Source: Apiosordaria backusii (lineage: Eukaryota > Ascomycota > Sordariomycetes > Sordariales > Lasiosphaeriaceae). From it: a DNA stretch of 64,000 nucleotides. This document shows, in pieces, positions 24,522 through 37,236 of the stretch; position 1 is the first letter of the stretch; every line of letters starts with the position of its first letter. Under the pieces are notes generated by a model. That model searched no databases and was not told the DNA's origin. It saw only the letters and a list, made by a program, of their open reading frames with translations. The stretch spans positions 868,001 through 932,000 of the forward strand of contig JAUKTV010000011.1 of assembly GCA_030549205.1 (NCBI GenBank), written 5' to 3'. A program made the position numbers and the translations under genes.

Positions 24522-25360
24522 TTATGACTGGTGACCAGCATGCTGTTGCAGACCGGATGGCGGCATGTATTGACCGCCCCGCTGTTGGCTCACGTAGTTC
24601 TGATAAGCCATCGCGCTGGGATCCATTCCAACAGAGGGCATGTAGTTGGGAGGCATAGCGTGAGGCTGTGGTATTCCGGGCCGTCCCTGCTGGGGAGGAA
24701 GGTGGGTGTTGGGAGGTTCCTCGGGGGAGTCAACGGCATTACCATCGTCACCATTTTCGGCGCCGCCGGAGGGCTCTGGCGCATTTAAGCAGGCCTGGCA
24801 GACAGGGTGTTAGATGAAGACTATGGTGATGATGCAAAGTTCACGCGACGCGTGCATCCTGCCGATTCTTGGGTTCGTGTCTTACCTGGATCAAATTCTT
24901 GCCCTCAGACTTGGTAACCAGAGGTTGCAGCTTCGGCGTCGTGAATGTGTAGACGAGACCGGTTTCCGACACGACGAGGAGGAGCACTTGGGTGCCCGTC
25001 AAAACTGACAATTCATAGGCCTGGTGCACAAAGCCCAGATTAGCGATTGATCGTCAAGAAAACACGCGTTTTGCGAGAAGCGCGATGCTCTATCTAGAGA
25101 TACCAACATACCTTCTTCATGATACCAGCCTTGCGCTTAGAGAATGTAATGTGCCGGCGCGACTTGTCACTGATGAACTTAATCTCAATCTTGCGACGCT
25201 CACGGCCACCCTTCTCGTCGTCGTCATCATCATCGTCGGGAGCACTAGGGCGGGCGCGCTTGATGCCACGAGACTCGACAGAGTTTCCATTTCCGACCGA
25301 GTGCGCGTCGTCGAGCTCGGTTGTCGAGGTTTGGTTGTGCTGGTCAGTGATGTCGGCCAT
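24522..25360 (-). CDS. MCM1: MADS-box transcription factor Mcm1
   Basis: An SRF-type MADS-box regulator that binds CArG-like P-boxes as a dimer. With mating-type and other partner proteins it controls mating, cell cycle and development. Three exons on the minus strand, 25360-25112, 25020-24886 and 24794-24522, give 218 aa. The two introns are both 91 nt. Residues 42-48 form an uninterrupted Asp run, as in yeast Mcm1. The MADS domain starts near residue 57 (K-I-E-I-K-F-I-S-D-K-S-R-R-H-I-T-F-S-K-R) and continues across the first intron (A-Y-E-L-S-V-L-T-G-T-Q-V). The SAM dimerisation half follows. The C-terminus is Pro/Gln/Tyr-rich and probably disordered. The start is the first ATG. The gene is divergent from PLS1 across a 5 kb gap. 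Confidence 0.96.
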
Positions 25361-28300
25361 TTTTACCGTTCAGGTATCACGAGATACAAAAAAGGCAAAA
25401 TGGTGGAGATGCTGTTTTGAGCGTTATGCCGATGGCCTAGACTTGATCTGGCGTCGAGCGGAGAGGTCGCCTTTTTGTCGCAGAAACCTGGTTGGGTGCT
25501 GCACTGTAGTCGAGGCTGGTCCGGCGGAAGGAAGCGAGGAATCACGTTTAATTTTTATTTGTTGCTTTGTCTGGCAGGCTGATCCAGGCAGGTATCCCGC
25601 GTGTGTGGCATGCACCGAATGGCAACGCTGTACACACTGGATCGATGGAGAGGCTCGTATGTAGTAGAAAATAGACAAAACGGATCAATCAAAAGAAGCC
25701 GCGATGCAGAATGACTGAATTGACCGCGTCAAATACGTTTTTGGACTGTTGGTTCCCTGTCCAGAAACAAGCATCAAATGTCAGTCGACGCACCTGGACT
25801 GAACGGGTTTGGTGACAGCGGAATGATTGAAAAGAGGATAGCGAGTTGGTGGCACGCAGACCTGCGGGCCATGAACGGACCAGACAGTTAAAAAAACCAA
25901 GGCGGGGGGTGGCAGTCCTCGACTGCGAACGCGAGAGGGAAGGGGGGGGCTGTCCCGAGGCCTTGCCAAAGGGGGGAAAGGTCAAGAAAGAGCGCTAAGC
26001 TGGGTAGCGGCACCCTTGGGGGCACACCACCTGCAGGAGGCTGCAGCAACAAGTTGAACTTCACACTTGACGGGAGAATGTGAGAATGCTGCAAGAACAC
26101 CGTGGCTGCATTTGTGGCACTGCCACCTCTGGCTCTGGGTGAGCATTCCGAGTCATCTCTGCATTCATATCCTGTCCCGTTCTCTGTATACACGCAGCTA
26201 GCTTGAGGCTGTCCATCTTGACGAAGAAAAGCCGAGTTGAATGCAACTGCTGCGCCAGAGAGCTGATTTCCGTTCGCGGAAGGGCACGGCTCAAGGAGAG
26301 CTCCAGCTGGCGTCAGGTGACTCGTGATTGGTTGGTGACAGGCTTGTCAGCTCCACAACTGCCCTGTCAGGGTTCCGTCAGCACAGTGCACCGTCTGGAA
26401 TGGAGACTGAGCGGCCAGGTAGCCACAGTTCGCTTTCGGAGCGATGCACTGTGGAAATCAAGCGATCCCCATCTCCCCAACCCCAGCCCTCGAGACCCAG
26501 GTTCACCCAAACAAGTGCCTGAGGATCGAATAACGTTGGCGAAGAGACCGCCGAGTGCTCTGTGCCACCGGGCCTACTTGCTGGGACAATGGTCAATGCG
26601 GTCTGACAAGTGCGTCTGTGGGGGACCGAAAACCTCGCCAATTTACATACTCCTCAAACCCCCAGGCCACAGGCCGCTGTCATCTGTCATCCTCTCGGCC
26701 TTTTATCAGGGCTGATCTCTGGAGTGAGACAGAGAAAGAAGACGAAGACGACTTTGTTGCGGGCTTTCTCTCCAACCGGGAGATATCCGATACCCACAGC
26801 GCTGGAGGCACGATGGATCATTGTTCGTGATTCAACGGCAAGCGAATGTGCCCTCGGTCCGGCCAAGTGATGCTGGCGGCGAGGGACCGCTATTATTTCT
26901 TGCGCGTAACACTTCCGGCAGGGCACTTGCATCTGACATGGTAAATTTCAATGGGCTGTGCGAACCAGCACGGGAGGCGGTTCGCCGAGGATGCCCGTGG
27001 GTGTGGGGTCCTCAATGGTGTTCCTCTTGACGCCGCAACTCCGCAGCACCAGTCCGCGTCGCCCGTCAGCCAGCAGAGCAACACTTCTCTCTCTTCCTCT
27101 GGCTTCCTCACGCTTCACGCGCCCTCCCCCCTCTCCCCGCGAGCCTTCCGGTGACAGACAGGCAACAGGACAGGGATTTTTCGCAGGTCGGAACCACTCT
27201 CTGGGACGCCGTGTCCAATGACGAGCACCGCCGACTATCTCACACTTCCCATCCTCATCAGACGATGCAAGGTGTGTGGAGGAGCGGTTAGAAACTATCG
27301 AATTTTGATAGCCTCTCAGTTGCCTCTGTTGACCCTTCAAAATGCATCGTAGCCGATAATCAGCTCAGCGTGTGACCGCAGCGGGGCATGATTTTATTTC
27401 CTTCTGCAATATCTCCAACCTGCAGCTCCTGCTATTGTCTTGGGTTGTTGGTGGTGGAGGGGGGGCTGTGATGAAATTAGAAATTTGTAAACCGCTCGAC
27501 TCTCCAGTCCCTTGGATCGATACTGGACGGAGAGTGATGGGCTGATGACAGATGGCGCACTGCTCCTCCCCCACTGACAACTGATGAGGCCGGGTTGAGC
27601 TCTTGCCCGGGAGATGTGAGATGTACCGATGACGGGCAAAGACTCACACACTACTCCCAACCAACCGGCATCTCCGAACCAGAAAGCCGTCTGCGACGAA
27701 TGGAAATAAGTCCGACATATCAAGCGGCTCGACACTCGACATCGACGACAAGCCATCGACAGAATCGACGCATTGTTCAAACAAGATATCTTCTATCTTG
27801 GCCTTCAACAACCCTACAACGGTTAAGTCTTGGAATTATTGCGTGACGTGGTCCCCGCGGTGGGGTTCGAGATTTCTTCTTTATCGTGATCCGTCCCGTA
27901 TCCCCCTGTTCGCGTCATTGCGCGATGAACTTTGAAGGTTGGTGAGGTCCCATGCATTTTACAAGGGGAAGGGAAAGCGGGGAGAGGGGAGAGGCGATAG
28001 CGTGTGATTGCGCCCGTGGAGGATTTGGACACGAAAAAGGGCCCCTGTAGCCGTAGTCGTAGCCGGGGGGGGGGGGGGTCAGAGAGCCGCTGGCTAATGC
28101 ACAAATAGGGAGAGATTGGATTACCTATGACTTGTTATGGTTCTATTTCTAACATATGAAAAGGAAACGTTGACAGCTCCCAAGTACCATGGAACTGCTC
28201 AACTTTGGGGTGCATTCATCACACATATCCGTACAGAAGCCGGGACGAAGAACAAAAAGTCGGACGAAGCTACTAGCTCCGCAGGGTGGGTCCTACAGAA

Positions 28301-30357
28301 GGGAAGGGAAGAGCAGGGCAATTCAAACAGCAAAAAAATCTGGGGCAAAGAAACGTTGGCATTTTGTTCGGACAGGTGTGGTGCGAGGCGTGTACAGCGT
28401 GCTTCTCTTTGACATGTGTTATCCGGATACAGCTTCCCGAGTCAACGACAATAATATTCTTATTTCTATATGTATTTTTGGTCAACAAATTCTTTATTTG
28501 TCATTCTTTTCCACTCCGCTTTTTAGAGTGGAATTTCAACGATCCCTACGGACACTCGGCTGAATCACCGGTGGATTGCGCCGGAGGCCGAGTGCAAACT
28601 TCTCCTTCTGGAAGCCAGCTTCAATCTGATTGGTTGGTTATACACAAGACTCCGGGACTCCACTTGGGGGCCCCGAGCTTACTAATTTCTCGGAAGCCGG
28701 GCTTCCAACGGCCGAAGCATTGCGTCCAACCTGGAATGTTTGTGCCTGGCGACTCTCTGGGTTTTGCTGATCTAGAACAGACATCAAAGCTCACCTAACC
28801 CCACATGATATTAATAGAAAAAAACTTTGCTGCCGTTGATCATGCCGTGCGCGCTGTTTATCCAGACAAAGCCACTAATTGTTTTACGTGTGATACTTAG
28901 CTGATAAGCGTAAAACATACCTACTTTTGTATTCGTTCACCGTGTGTCCTTTTCAATGTTTGAGCATTTCAAAAAGCGGTGTCCCTCGAGCAAGCGCTTT
29001 CATCGGAAAGGACGGAGTAAACCACTGGGAACTTCCGAAACAACATCTTTGTTCCACCCCGACCCAATTGCCCGATTCTGATCTTTCGTCAGTTGAGGAT
29101 ACCACGTAGCTGGATTTACCCCTCCTGTGCAACGGGATTGATGCCGCGGTACGTTGCTCATCTTAGTCCAGCCGCCGTCAAAACGGGAGCTCGAGGTTGT
29201 GTCATCGTCAGTGTCACGCCGAGCGTGGGATAGATTGTTGTACTGAGGGGTAGATGGCCTGTATTCACGCTTCTCACTGCTCAACATATAATTCTTCGCA
29301 GCAGACCAAACCATTGCAACAACACCATGAAAAAAAAAAGACACGATGACGTTCGAGATATCTTGAAGTCCTACCTGCTTTGGAAATGTGGCGCAAATTG
29401 ATGCCGGAGAGAAAACGCAATGGTTCGATCTCGACCGTCCCCAGACCCCTTGGCCTGGGGTCGGCCGACCAATCCTGTGCCTCGGGCACGTTGCAATCGG
29501 CGCCACAGAGCGCTAAATGGCCCGTGCTGGCGCCTCCGTCCCTTGTCATCCCATGTCTCCCGACGCCATCTGAAACGGCATCTGTCAGGGACTGAGAATC
29601 TCCTACGACACTGGACAGCGTCTACACAAACCCTCATACAGGCTGAAGCAGGCGGCTGACTCGCAGCGGTGGAGCAGAATCAGGTGTTTCCCGGCGCAAT
29701 CAAGCCCATTTCTCTGGTGCATTGTTGCCAGGGCTGGAAGTTTGAAGCACAATCTGGCATTGTGGTTGGCTGAGCTGTCTCAGTTGCGCTCCCTTGGGTC
29801 ACTCCTCCACTCTGCCAAGGGCCCTTCTCACCGGACATCTCCCTCTCCTTTGCAACCTCTCTCCTTCCCGTTTCCATCTTTCTTTGGGGAAAGGGTATCC
29901 TATCTCATTCTTTCGTTGTTGGTGTGTTCGAGGCTAGAACCTCACAGTCTCTCATTTTTTTCTTGTTGTTTGTGTGTTTTGTCTTTCCCTTCGGGTTCAA
30001 CTCGTGACGTTCCGACGACAATTCCCACGCCGAGAGTCGAACTCCAGAAACTTCATCGCTCGATGTTGTGACACGAACGCAACTCACCATTCAACTTCGA
30101 TTCGAACTGCTATTTTAATCAACATTTTCTGGGTGCTGGGATTTGCAGGTCGATCTCACCCGTATTCGCTCATTGCAAAAATTACAAAAACACGTACATA
30201 TCTATCAAAAAGGACGAGAAAGGAAAAGAAAAGGACGCCGGCCGTCAGTTATATATCGAAAATCAAAAGGAGAGACTGAGGAGAAGGAATCGAACATTCG
30301 AATTAGTTTCCCCGAAATCCAGGTTGCTAGCGAGCAACCTACACGCAAAAAATCAAG
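25361..30357. promoter_or_regulatory. 5 kb divergent interval between MCM1 and PLS1
   Basis: Both flanking genes are transcribed outward, so this interval holds their promoters and probably long leaders. ORFs of up to about 170 codons occur on both strands, but none carries a recognisable domain or plausible codon use. A run of 14 G lies at 28065-28078. The last 500 bp before PLS1 are T/C-rich and then A-rich, typical of a fungal leader. A non-coding RNA gene could be hidden here, but I cannot support one. Confidence 0.45.
28065..28078 (+). repeat. Poly-G tract, 14 G
   Basis: An uninterrupted run of 14 guanines in the MCM1-PLS1 interval, the third long G-run on the plus strand of this window. 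Confidence 0.88.
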
Positions 30358-31093
30358 ATGGTGAACAAAGTACAAGCAGCCTACGTCGTAGCGGACGGCC
30401 TGTTTCTGCTCATGGGCGTCTTCATCATCGGCTTCTCGGTAATCGTCGGGAACATCAGGGACGAAATTCCAGAAAACGGGAGGCAGGCGGCCAGAAACTT
30501 GCTCTACCAGCGGTTTCCTCTCACAGCGGGCATCGTGAACGCCGTGTTCATCTTCCTCACATTTATGGTCACCCTCCCGGGGCTGGCGACGCACTCTCGC
30601 GGGTGGCTCAAGCTGGGCGCTTACATGTCGACGTTTTGCGGGGTGTTCAGCATGATTCTGGGTTTGTTCTTGTGGATCTTGACGCTGAAGACGAGGGAGG
30701 ACTTTGCGCCGCTTTACTGGGAGCAACCGGCGAGTGTTCAGGAGCTTATGCAGGCGGAGGTATGTGTTTTTCTGTTCCAAAACATGTGATATTCGGGGAC
30801 CCTTACTAACACCGGAAATAGTTCAGCTGCTGCGGCTACTTCAACAGCACCTCCCCGCCTTTGTCACCGACGCGACATGCTCCAGCCCGGCGGCCGCGGC
30901 TCTCATGCGCGGCTGCGCGACGCCCATCACCTCGTTCGCCAACGTTTTCCTCGACAACATCTTCACCGCCTTGTTCGGCATGGTCGGTATCGACTTTGTG
31001 TTTGTCGTGGCGACTGCTTGCCTGCTCAAGGACCGCAAGGAGAGGGAGAGGTTCAGGCATATCGATGAGAAGAGCGGGTATGGAAGGATTTAA
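30358..31093 (+). CDS. PLS1: Tetraspanin Pls1, with an apparent 1-nt frameshift
   Basis: A four-span membrane protein. In plant-pathogenic fungi Pls1 is needed for appressorium-mediated penetration, and in saprobes for ascospore germination, with NADPH oxidase Nox2. Exon 1 (30358-30759) encodes 134 aa with TM1-TM3. A 62-nt intron (30760-30821) follows. Exon 2 starts at 30822 and opens with the hallmark Cys-Cys-Gly (residues 137-139) of the large extracellular loop. The family-like remainder lies one base out of phase: F-V-T-D-A-T-C, then TM4, then a tail ending R-H-I-D-E-K-S-G-Y-G-R-I, with stop at 31091-31093. The break falls at the CCCC run 30853-30856, where one C appears to be missing. 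Read literally, the frame runs to a stop at 31449-31451 with an unrelated Arg/Ser-rich tail. This is either a sequence error or a disabling mutation. Confidence 0.88.
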
Positions 31094-33089
31094 GCTATTC
31101 TTCGGCTGTGGCGCTGAGCCGCCTGGGCCACGACTCGCCAGGGGTATGGTGTCGATTGAAAAAGGGAGGGAGAGGAAGGGGCCACCGCTTCTGGGATTGC
31201 GGAGCTATCAAAAAGGGGAAGGGAGAAAGCAGTGCTTTGTGCGTGAAGGCAGGTTTATGGCGAGAAGCGGCTCTTGCACGCCATTCATTCTTTGGCAGCA
31301 TCGTTGTTTGACAGCGGCAAAGTCTTACTTTTTTTACTGGTTTTTTTGTTACATATATATACCTTTATCTCTTTCTCGTTTCAAGTTCGATTCTCGGTCC
31401 GGTTCAAGATTCCCCTCTGTTGCTTTTCTGTTTGTATATGATGTTGTCTAGATGGTGAATGGATGATGAGGGTAGCTAGCTGTCTGCGGTTGTATGTATT
31501 TGTGTCTATCCTATCAAGCCAAGCCCCGACAGTTTCAAATAATCAGTGTCTTGACATCTCCCAAGTTCGAGTCTCACATATACATTACAAGGTAGGGGAT
31601 GGCATATACATCACAAGGAAGGGGATGGCATATACATCACAAGGTAGGCGCATATCCATCCTAGAGCCAGACGTCCTCAGCATTTTTGTGCCGCGAGACA
31701 CTCACCCCGGCATTATTTCCAGCCGTCTGACAAAATAAGGCCAGCACATTAGCCCATCCTTGAGAGCATGGTTGCAAGTACAAACACTTGCAGTGAATTT
31801 ATCAAAGTTTTGAAGACGCTATGATTGATAAGTAGATGTGGTTGCATTCTGCTCCCATCAACACCCTCAAGCCTTTCACGTTGTTGATCTCATCAAATAT
31901 ACAACTCATCAACTCAACCTTGACACACGACCAAACCGTGTCTCCATGGTACCAGTACTGTAGTTTGGTGACCCCTCTCATTCACGTATCATTCGTCAAG
32001 AAAAAATGTAAATCAAAATTTTTTCTCTTCCATTTCAGGTTTCTCTCAGTGTGACACATCATCAATTACACATCTCCAGAACCTCCAAATAGCTACATCT
32101 CCCGTCTTGTTTATTTGTTCTCTTTTTTTGCTAGGTAGGAAGTGAAAAAGAAGTCATCCATCGATTACTGTGGTTATACATTTCCCACAGACATCTCATC
32201 TCAACTCGACCTCACACAACAAGCCCCCCTTCCCTCTCCCCTCTCTCAATATCCAAACAACAACGGCTTGCTGTTTGATCCTTACTTCTTGTCCACCTAC
32301 CTCGGTATCGTGTGTGCCACTGATAATTAACCAACTGAAATCTCTATACCTACTTCACGATAACTGGTAAAAATACATGACTATGTTCTTTTTGTGTGTG
32401 AGTGTGTGTGTGTTCGGTTGGTTCCCAGTTGGTTGTTTTGGCCATAGAGAGGTCCCTCCGAGACTGTCTAAATCCTCGTAGTTAGACCAGGCCAAAGAAT
32501 TAAAAAAGTTCGACTCGATGATGATGTGGGGAGTTCTGAGGGAGATATTTGCTACTAGTATGGTGAAGAGACGACGACTGTATTTATTTAGGAGAGGTCC
32601 TTGTACATACAATGGTGCTCGATAGTAAATAAGGGGAGTTGGTGATCTGGGGGATGAGAGGAGTACAGCCCGGACAAAGTGTTTGTCTTACCAAAGGGCA
32701 GCAAGAGCCGGGGACGCAGTTTGGTCTCCAACCTAATTTGAAACGATATAACAATGGATAACAAAGTTCGAGGGGACTGGCTGTGAGTTCTAGCAACCCC
32801 TGGAGCAGTCCTTGCTCTTAGCATTCTACCGCCGCGTTTTCGAGTCTGCTTGAGATACTCACCACTTTTCCTGAAAAAATAGTTACAGGAGACTAAGTCT
32901 GAATCCCAATCTCCTTTGCGATAAGAGCAAAGATCAGATTGAAAGCACTCATGATCATCGACAACAGGAGACAGCACATGGAACCATGCAGCTCAAGAAA
33001 ATGCTTATTGGATATGCAACTAATATTTAAACAAAAAAACTAACTCCACCCAAACCCCCATGCTAACGCTTGCCATTAATGCATCGTCT
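31094..33089. other. 2 kb between convergent PLS1 and NIPA-like genes
   Basis: No gene is supported. It contains the 3' flanks of two convergent genes. A 26-bp tandem repeat of almost three copies lies at 31577-31649. The rest is A/T-rich with short T-runs. Only short ORFs are present. Confidence 0.45.
31577..31649 (+). repeat. 26-bp tandem repeat, 2.8 copies
   Basis: The unit catatacatyacaaggwagg plus ggatgg is present at 31577-31602 and 31603-31628, then as a partial third copy at 31629-31649. Copies differ at two positions. It lies about 480 bp beyond the PLS1 stop, probably in or just past its 3' untranslated region. Confidence 0.9.
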
Positions 33090-35002
33090 CTACACCGGCG
33101 GTTGCGGTGGTGGTGGATCATCCTGGCTATCCCCAGGCCTCCTCGTCCCGGACCCGGACCCGGACCTACTCCTCCTTTCTAACCTCGGGTCTCGACGAAC
33201 ATTGTCCTCCTCTCTATACGCCTCAGCAGCAGGTTCATCTCTATACGGCTCGCCCGCCTCTCCTCCCCAACTCACCGACCTCGAATGCGGCGAATCCTCC
33301 GTCGTTGGCAGAATCGGCGTACCACCAACAGACTTGGTCCCTCCCCTCCACCACCTCATCTTCCACAAACTTCCCACCGCATCCTGCAACCCACCCCCCG
33401 GCGTTTTCCTCGACGAGTTCCTCCTCGCCGTAAACCCCGGAAACCCAGTCGACTTCCTCCTCCGTCTGAAATCCCTCCTTGGCGAGGCTGACGAAGCAAG
33501 CAACGGCTCCGTATCCGCTGGAGCGTCACCCAAAATAGGGAAATCAGTCAGTCCCCTTCTCATCGCCTGGCGGGCAGCGATCGTCTCCCTAGCTGGCAGG
33601 GTAGTTGATCGCCGCCTATTTAAAGCTGGAGACATTGGCTCTGGTGACTCTCTGTCTTCGAGTTCGTCCCAGATTTCTGCTCGCTCTGTCCATCGATTTG
33701 AGACGGTTCTTGTTGAGCGCATAGGTCTTTGTCGTTTGGGTAATACCAAGGGTGATGTAGGCTGTGGTTGCTGTGTTTCGACAGGACCTGCGACAGTAGC
33801 GCGGGATGGCTTGAATGTTTGGTAGCTGTTGAAGTGTGATGGCGGTAGTGGCCGAGCCTCTTCCTCATCACCGAGAGCAGAATGAAGCAGGAGCTCTTCT
33901 TCCTCTTCCTCGCCGTCTGTGTCCTCCACAAGGCCGAGACCGGGTGCGAGTGAAGACTGACCAACGCCAGGGGTATGCTGTTCGTCGCTGAGTCGCCATG
34001 AAAGCGCGAGAACGCCAGACAATAGAATGGCGGTTCCAAGAGCAATAAGACACGCGCGGAGCGGGCCTATCAAATCGGTTTGGCGGAAGTAAATCAAGCC
34101 GTCGAGAATCGCGATAATGTTATAGACGCAGAAAATCAGGGGGTAAAGCACCGATGTCGAGACCAGCTTAAGCCCCCGATGAAGGTAATAGAGTTGGCTG
34201 AGAGCGAGGGTGACAAGTCCCAACACAAGCATCCACGATTGCCAGTGGACAAACTGGTTGTCCTTCTCGACGATCGTGCTGATAATGAGTTCCACGGCAG
34301 ACTTGGCCACCAGGAGCGAATGCGCAGATAGTATGCCACTTATGCATCCATACGCAAAGCCCCGAGCAAGACGAAACCGTTTGTCCTGCATCCACGTCGT
34401 ACAGTGACTGATAATCTCGGTAGCCACCGCAATAGCAATCACTATCACCGCCTGAAACGACATCCAAATCACAAACGGCCGCCGCCCCAGCAAATACAGC
34501 AATTCCTTAAGCGTATGCGTCGGTGATGGGATCGCCCCAAAGACGGCGATCAAGACGGCACCGCTGCAAACCAATAACGTCCCCCATAATGACCACCTCG
34601 TAAACGGTTCTCCGAGTATCAGTGTGGCGCAGATCGAGTTAAACACCAGCCCAGAAGCTTGCAGCGTCGATAGCACCGGCAGTGGAAGCATAGATATCTG
34701 AATCGAACTCCCCAGCACGTTGGATATGATGAACATGCCCATCCCCAGCTGCCACCTCCTCCTCCTATAAGGCGGGCGCCTCACATCGTAAGGCCCCTTT
34801 TCGTCTTCGAGTATATGCGACTTTCGTTGGAGTGTGAGACCCAAGCTCTGAACACTGGTTGACAAAAGACCGACTATGATTCCGAGCTGCAGTAGGTCGA
34901 AAAGTTGTCAGCGGCTGCCTTGCTGCCAGGTATTTCCTATCAAGCCAAACGAGAACTTACAGCAATGCTCCCGCCAGGTGACAAGCCGCCTATGAGCCCC
35001 AT
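33090..35002 (-). CDS. NIPA-like (DUF803) magnesium transporter family protein
   Basis: A polytopic membrane protein of the NIPA/DUF803 family, within the drug/metabolite transporter superfamily. Animal NIPA proteins carry Mg2+; the substrate of fungal members is less certain. Exon 1 (35002-34961) encodes 14 Gly-rich residues starting M-G-L-I-G-G-L. After a 74-nt intron, exon 2 (34886-33090) encodes the rest, giving 612 aa. The first 330 residues hold about nine hydrophobic spans, beginning L-G-I-I-V-G-L-L-S-T-S-V-Q-S, with the conserved L-Q-R-K-S-H after TM1 and G-E-P-F-T after TM3. The last 280 residues are hydrophilic: an acidic Glu run, Ser/Arg-rich segments, and a Pro-rich tail, probably a cytosolic disordered regulatory region. 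The short first exon was needed because the long frame has no ATG near its start. The gene is divergent from V-ATPase subunit E. Confidence 0.9.
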
Positions 35003-36338
35003 TGCGCCGGAATACAACCGGTCATCTGGCGATTCTCGAGGGCAGATTAACGGTGTCCTATTGTATTCGCATGGGCAATCGTTGTGGTACGGAAATGTTG
35101 GGATAGGCAAAAACGGCGGTTAGGATTCGGATAGAACTAGTCGTAAATCGTGGCAAACTGGGACAAAAAGGAAATAAAAGTCGAAGCGCCAAAGATTGCT
35201 ATTCAAAGTATGTAGGTATAGGGGAGGGCTCGGAAAGGCTGGTCGGCGTGGAAACTCTATGAATCGTGGGCCGGCGCTTCGTCGACCGTTTGTATTGGGG
35301 AGTGTTGAAGATGCTCGGTCTGACCGCTGCCGGGAAACGTCGCTCAATGACGCTAACAGTCCCGGCACTTGATCAGAAGGGAGCAATGGAATGTTTGTTG
35401 TTGCGGGCGGTTTGTAGACAAGCGCACGAGTGTTTCTTGTGGTCGGTTTCCTTGAACTCACAGTGGCCGAGGTTTACGGTGGTCGAGGCTTATGGTGGAC
35501 TGCGATCTTGAGGCGCGGTCTGGGCCTGGGGAAGAGAGGACCACTAAAAAGGCCCGGCGCTGCTACTGGTTGCGGTATGGGAGCTGTGAGACACTCTTGC
35601 AAGACCACAGGGCCACCACGGTCGGGTCCAGCAGATTGTTTGCCGGGAACGGTCAGAGATTTGGTTCGCAAAAGCGGCGCATTACGGATCTGGAGACAAT
35701 CTGGACACGAGACGGGCGGGAGAGCAACGATTTGCAGACGAAACACTGGCCTTTCTCCTCGTCACTTCCATCGTGGGGACTTTGGGGACAGAGACAGGCC
35801 AAGACCTGGCTCAGCTGGGACTGCCGGTGCATGCTGCATCACCAGACCTGGCATAACTGGGCACCAGCCACATATGCCAGCGCATGCCGACATCAGTGGC
35901 TTTGTGGCTTTCATCTTAGCTGTGGAGTTGCGCTGTTTCCTTTATCTTATCAGTTCGAGGTGGGGGATGCACGCGTGGCTGGGCAACTCGAGCAGCCAGC
36001 CGTGACTGGACCCACCATTGCGAGCTCCTTGGACCGGGGTGCGGTTGCTTGTCAGCAGCTGTTGGTTCCAATGACATCGCAGGAGCCACAGCTGCGCGGC
36101 ACCGCAACCTCTCATTGACTTTCCAATCGGCAATACAACTGCCTAGAGACATACAGCTACATTTCCCTGTGAAGCTATCACATCATCAGAACCCTCCCCG
36201 CGCAAGCCTATCAAGATCATCTACAACTGCGACCAGGCAGGAGAGCATCGCATCTTCTGAACGCCCCCTCCTCTCTCTTGTCCTTGCCGGACCTGTACAC
36301 ATAGTTCCCTAGGAGTTCCATTCACAAAACCGCCCATC
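35003..36338. promoter_or_regulatory. Divergent promoter region, NIPA-like gene / V-ATPase subunit E
   Basis: A 1.3 kb interval between two outward-transcribed genes. It should hold both promoters and leaders. The part next to V-ATPase subunit E is C/A-rich (36,150-36,338), as in a fungal leader. ORFs in the interval lack recognisable domains. Confidence 0.45.
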
Positions 36339-37236
36339 ATGTCAAGTATCCACGCCTTGTCCGACGATCAGGTATGTCCTTTACTCAACAATATCCCAAG
36401 TAACACCCAGCCATAACATCAACAACATCGGCGTTCGCAATGGGGAGCAACACCGAAAGAGGGGGCAGAGGGGCACCATCACGATAATTAACCACTTTCC
36501 CCCAATAGGTCGGACAAGAACTCCGCAAAATGACCGCCTTCATCAAGCAAGAAGCCGAAGAAAAAGCCCGCGAAATCGAAATCAAAGCCAACGAGGAGTT
36601 CTCCATTGAAAAGGGCAAGCTCGTCCTCCAGGAAACCGACGCCATCGACGCCGCCTACGCCAAAAAGTTCAAGCAGGCCACCATGTCCCAGCAAATCACC
36701 CGCTCCACAGTCGCCAACAAGACCCGTCTTCGCGTCCTCGCAGCCCGCCAAGAGCTCCTCGACGACATCTTCCAGGCTGCCGAGAAGAGACTCAGCGAGG
36801 GGACCAAGGACAAGGCGAAGTATGAGGGCATCCTGAAGGACTTGATCTTGGAGGGGTTCTATTTGATGAATGAGCCGGAGTTGCAGATCAGGGCGAGGAA
36901 GGCGGATTATGAGGTTGTGAGGGCAGCGATTGAGAAGGCGGAGGGGGAGTACAAGGAGAAGACGGGAAGGGAGGTGGAGGCGACGATTGATGAGGAGAAT
37001 GCGGTTGCTGAGGGGAGGTGAGGCGAACATTCCTTGTTCCTTTACGGGTATTCGAATACCTGCTAACATACTATTTTCTGCGCAGCGCCGGTGGTGTGGT
37101 TATTGTTGGCGGCAACGGCAAGATCGACATTGACAACACTCTGGAGGCTAGGCTGGATTTGCTCAAGGAGAGCGCCCTTCCCGCCATGCGCAAGGCCTTG
37201 TTCGGCGAGAACCCCAACCGCAAGTTCTTTGACTAA
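36339..37236 (+). CDS. VMA4: V-type proton ATPase subunit E
   Basis: A peripheral stalk subunit of the vacuolar H+-ATPase. It pairs with subunit G as a stator that links the V1 catalytic head to the V0 membrane ring. Exons 36339-36371, 36509-37017 and 37086-37236 give 230 aa, exactly the family length. The introns are 137 and 68 nt. The N-terminus (A-L-S-D-D-Q-V-G-Q-E-L-R-K-M) leads into a long coiled coil rich in Lys, Glu and Ala (about residues 12-110). The C-terminal globular part ends N-P-N-R-K-F-F-D, as in other filamentous ascomycetes. The first exon is only 11 codons. It was placed because it begins with the family's start and joins in phase. No anomaly was seen. Confidence 0.97.

Noticed and set aside
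33070..33825. 251-codon plus-strand frame opposite the NIPA-like tail
   Set aside because: Low-complexity Ser/Pro/Leu-rich antisense of the disordered C-terminus. No family features.
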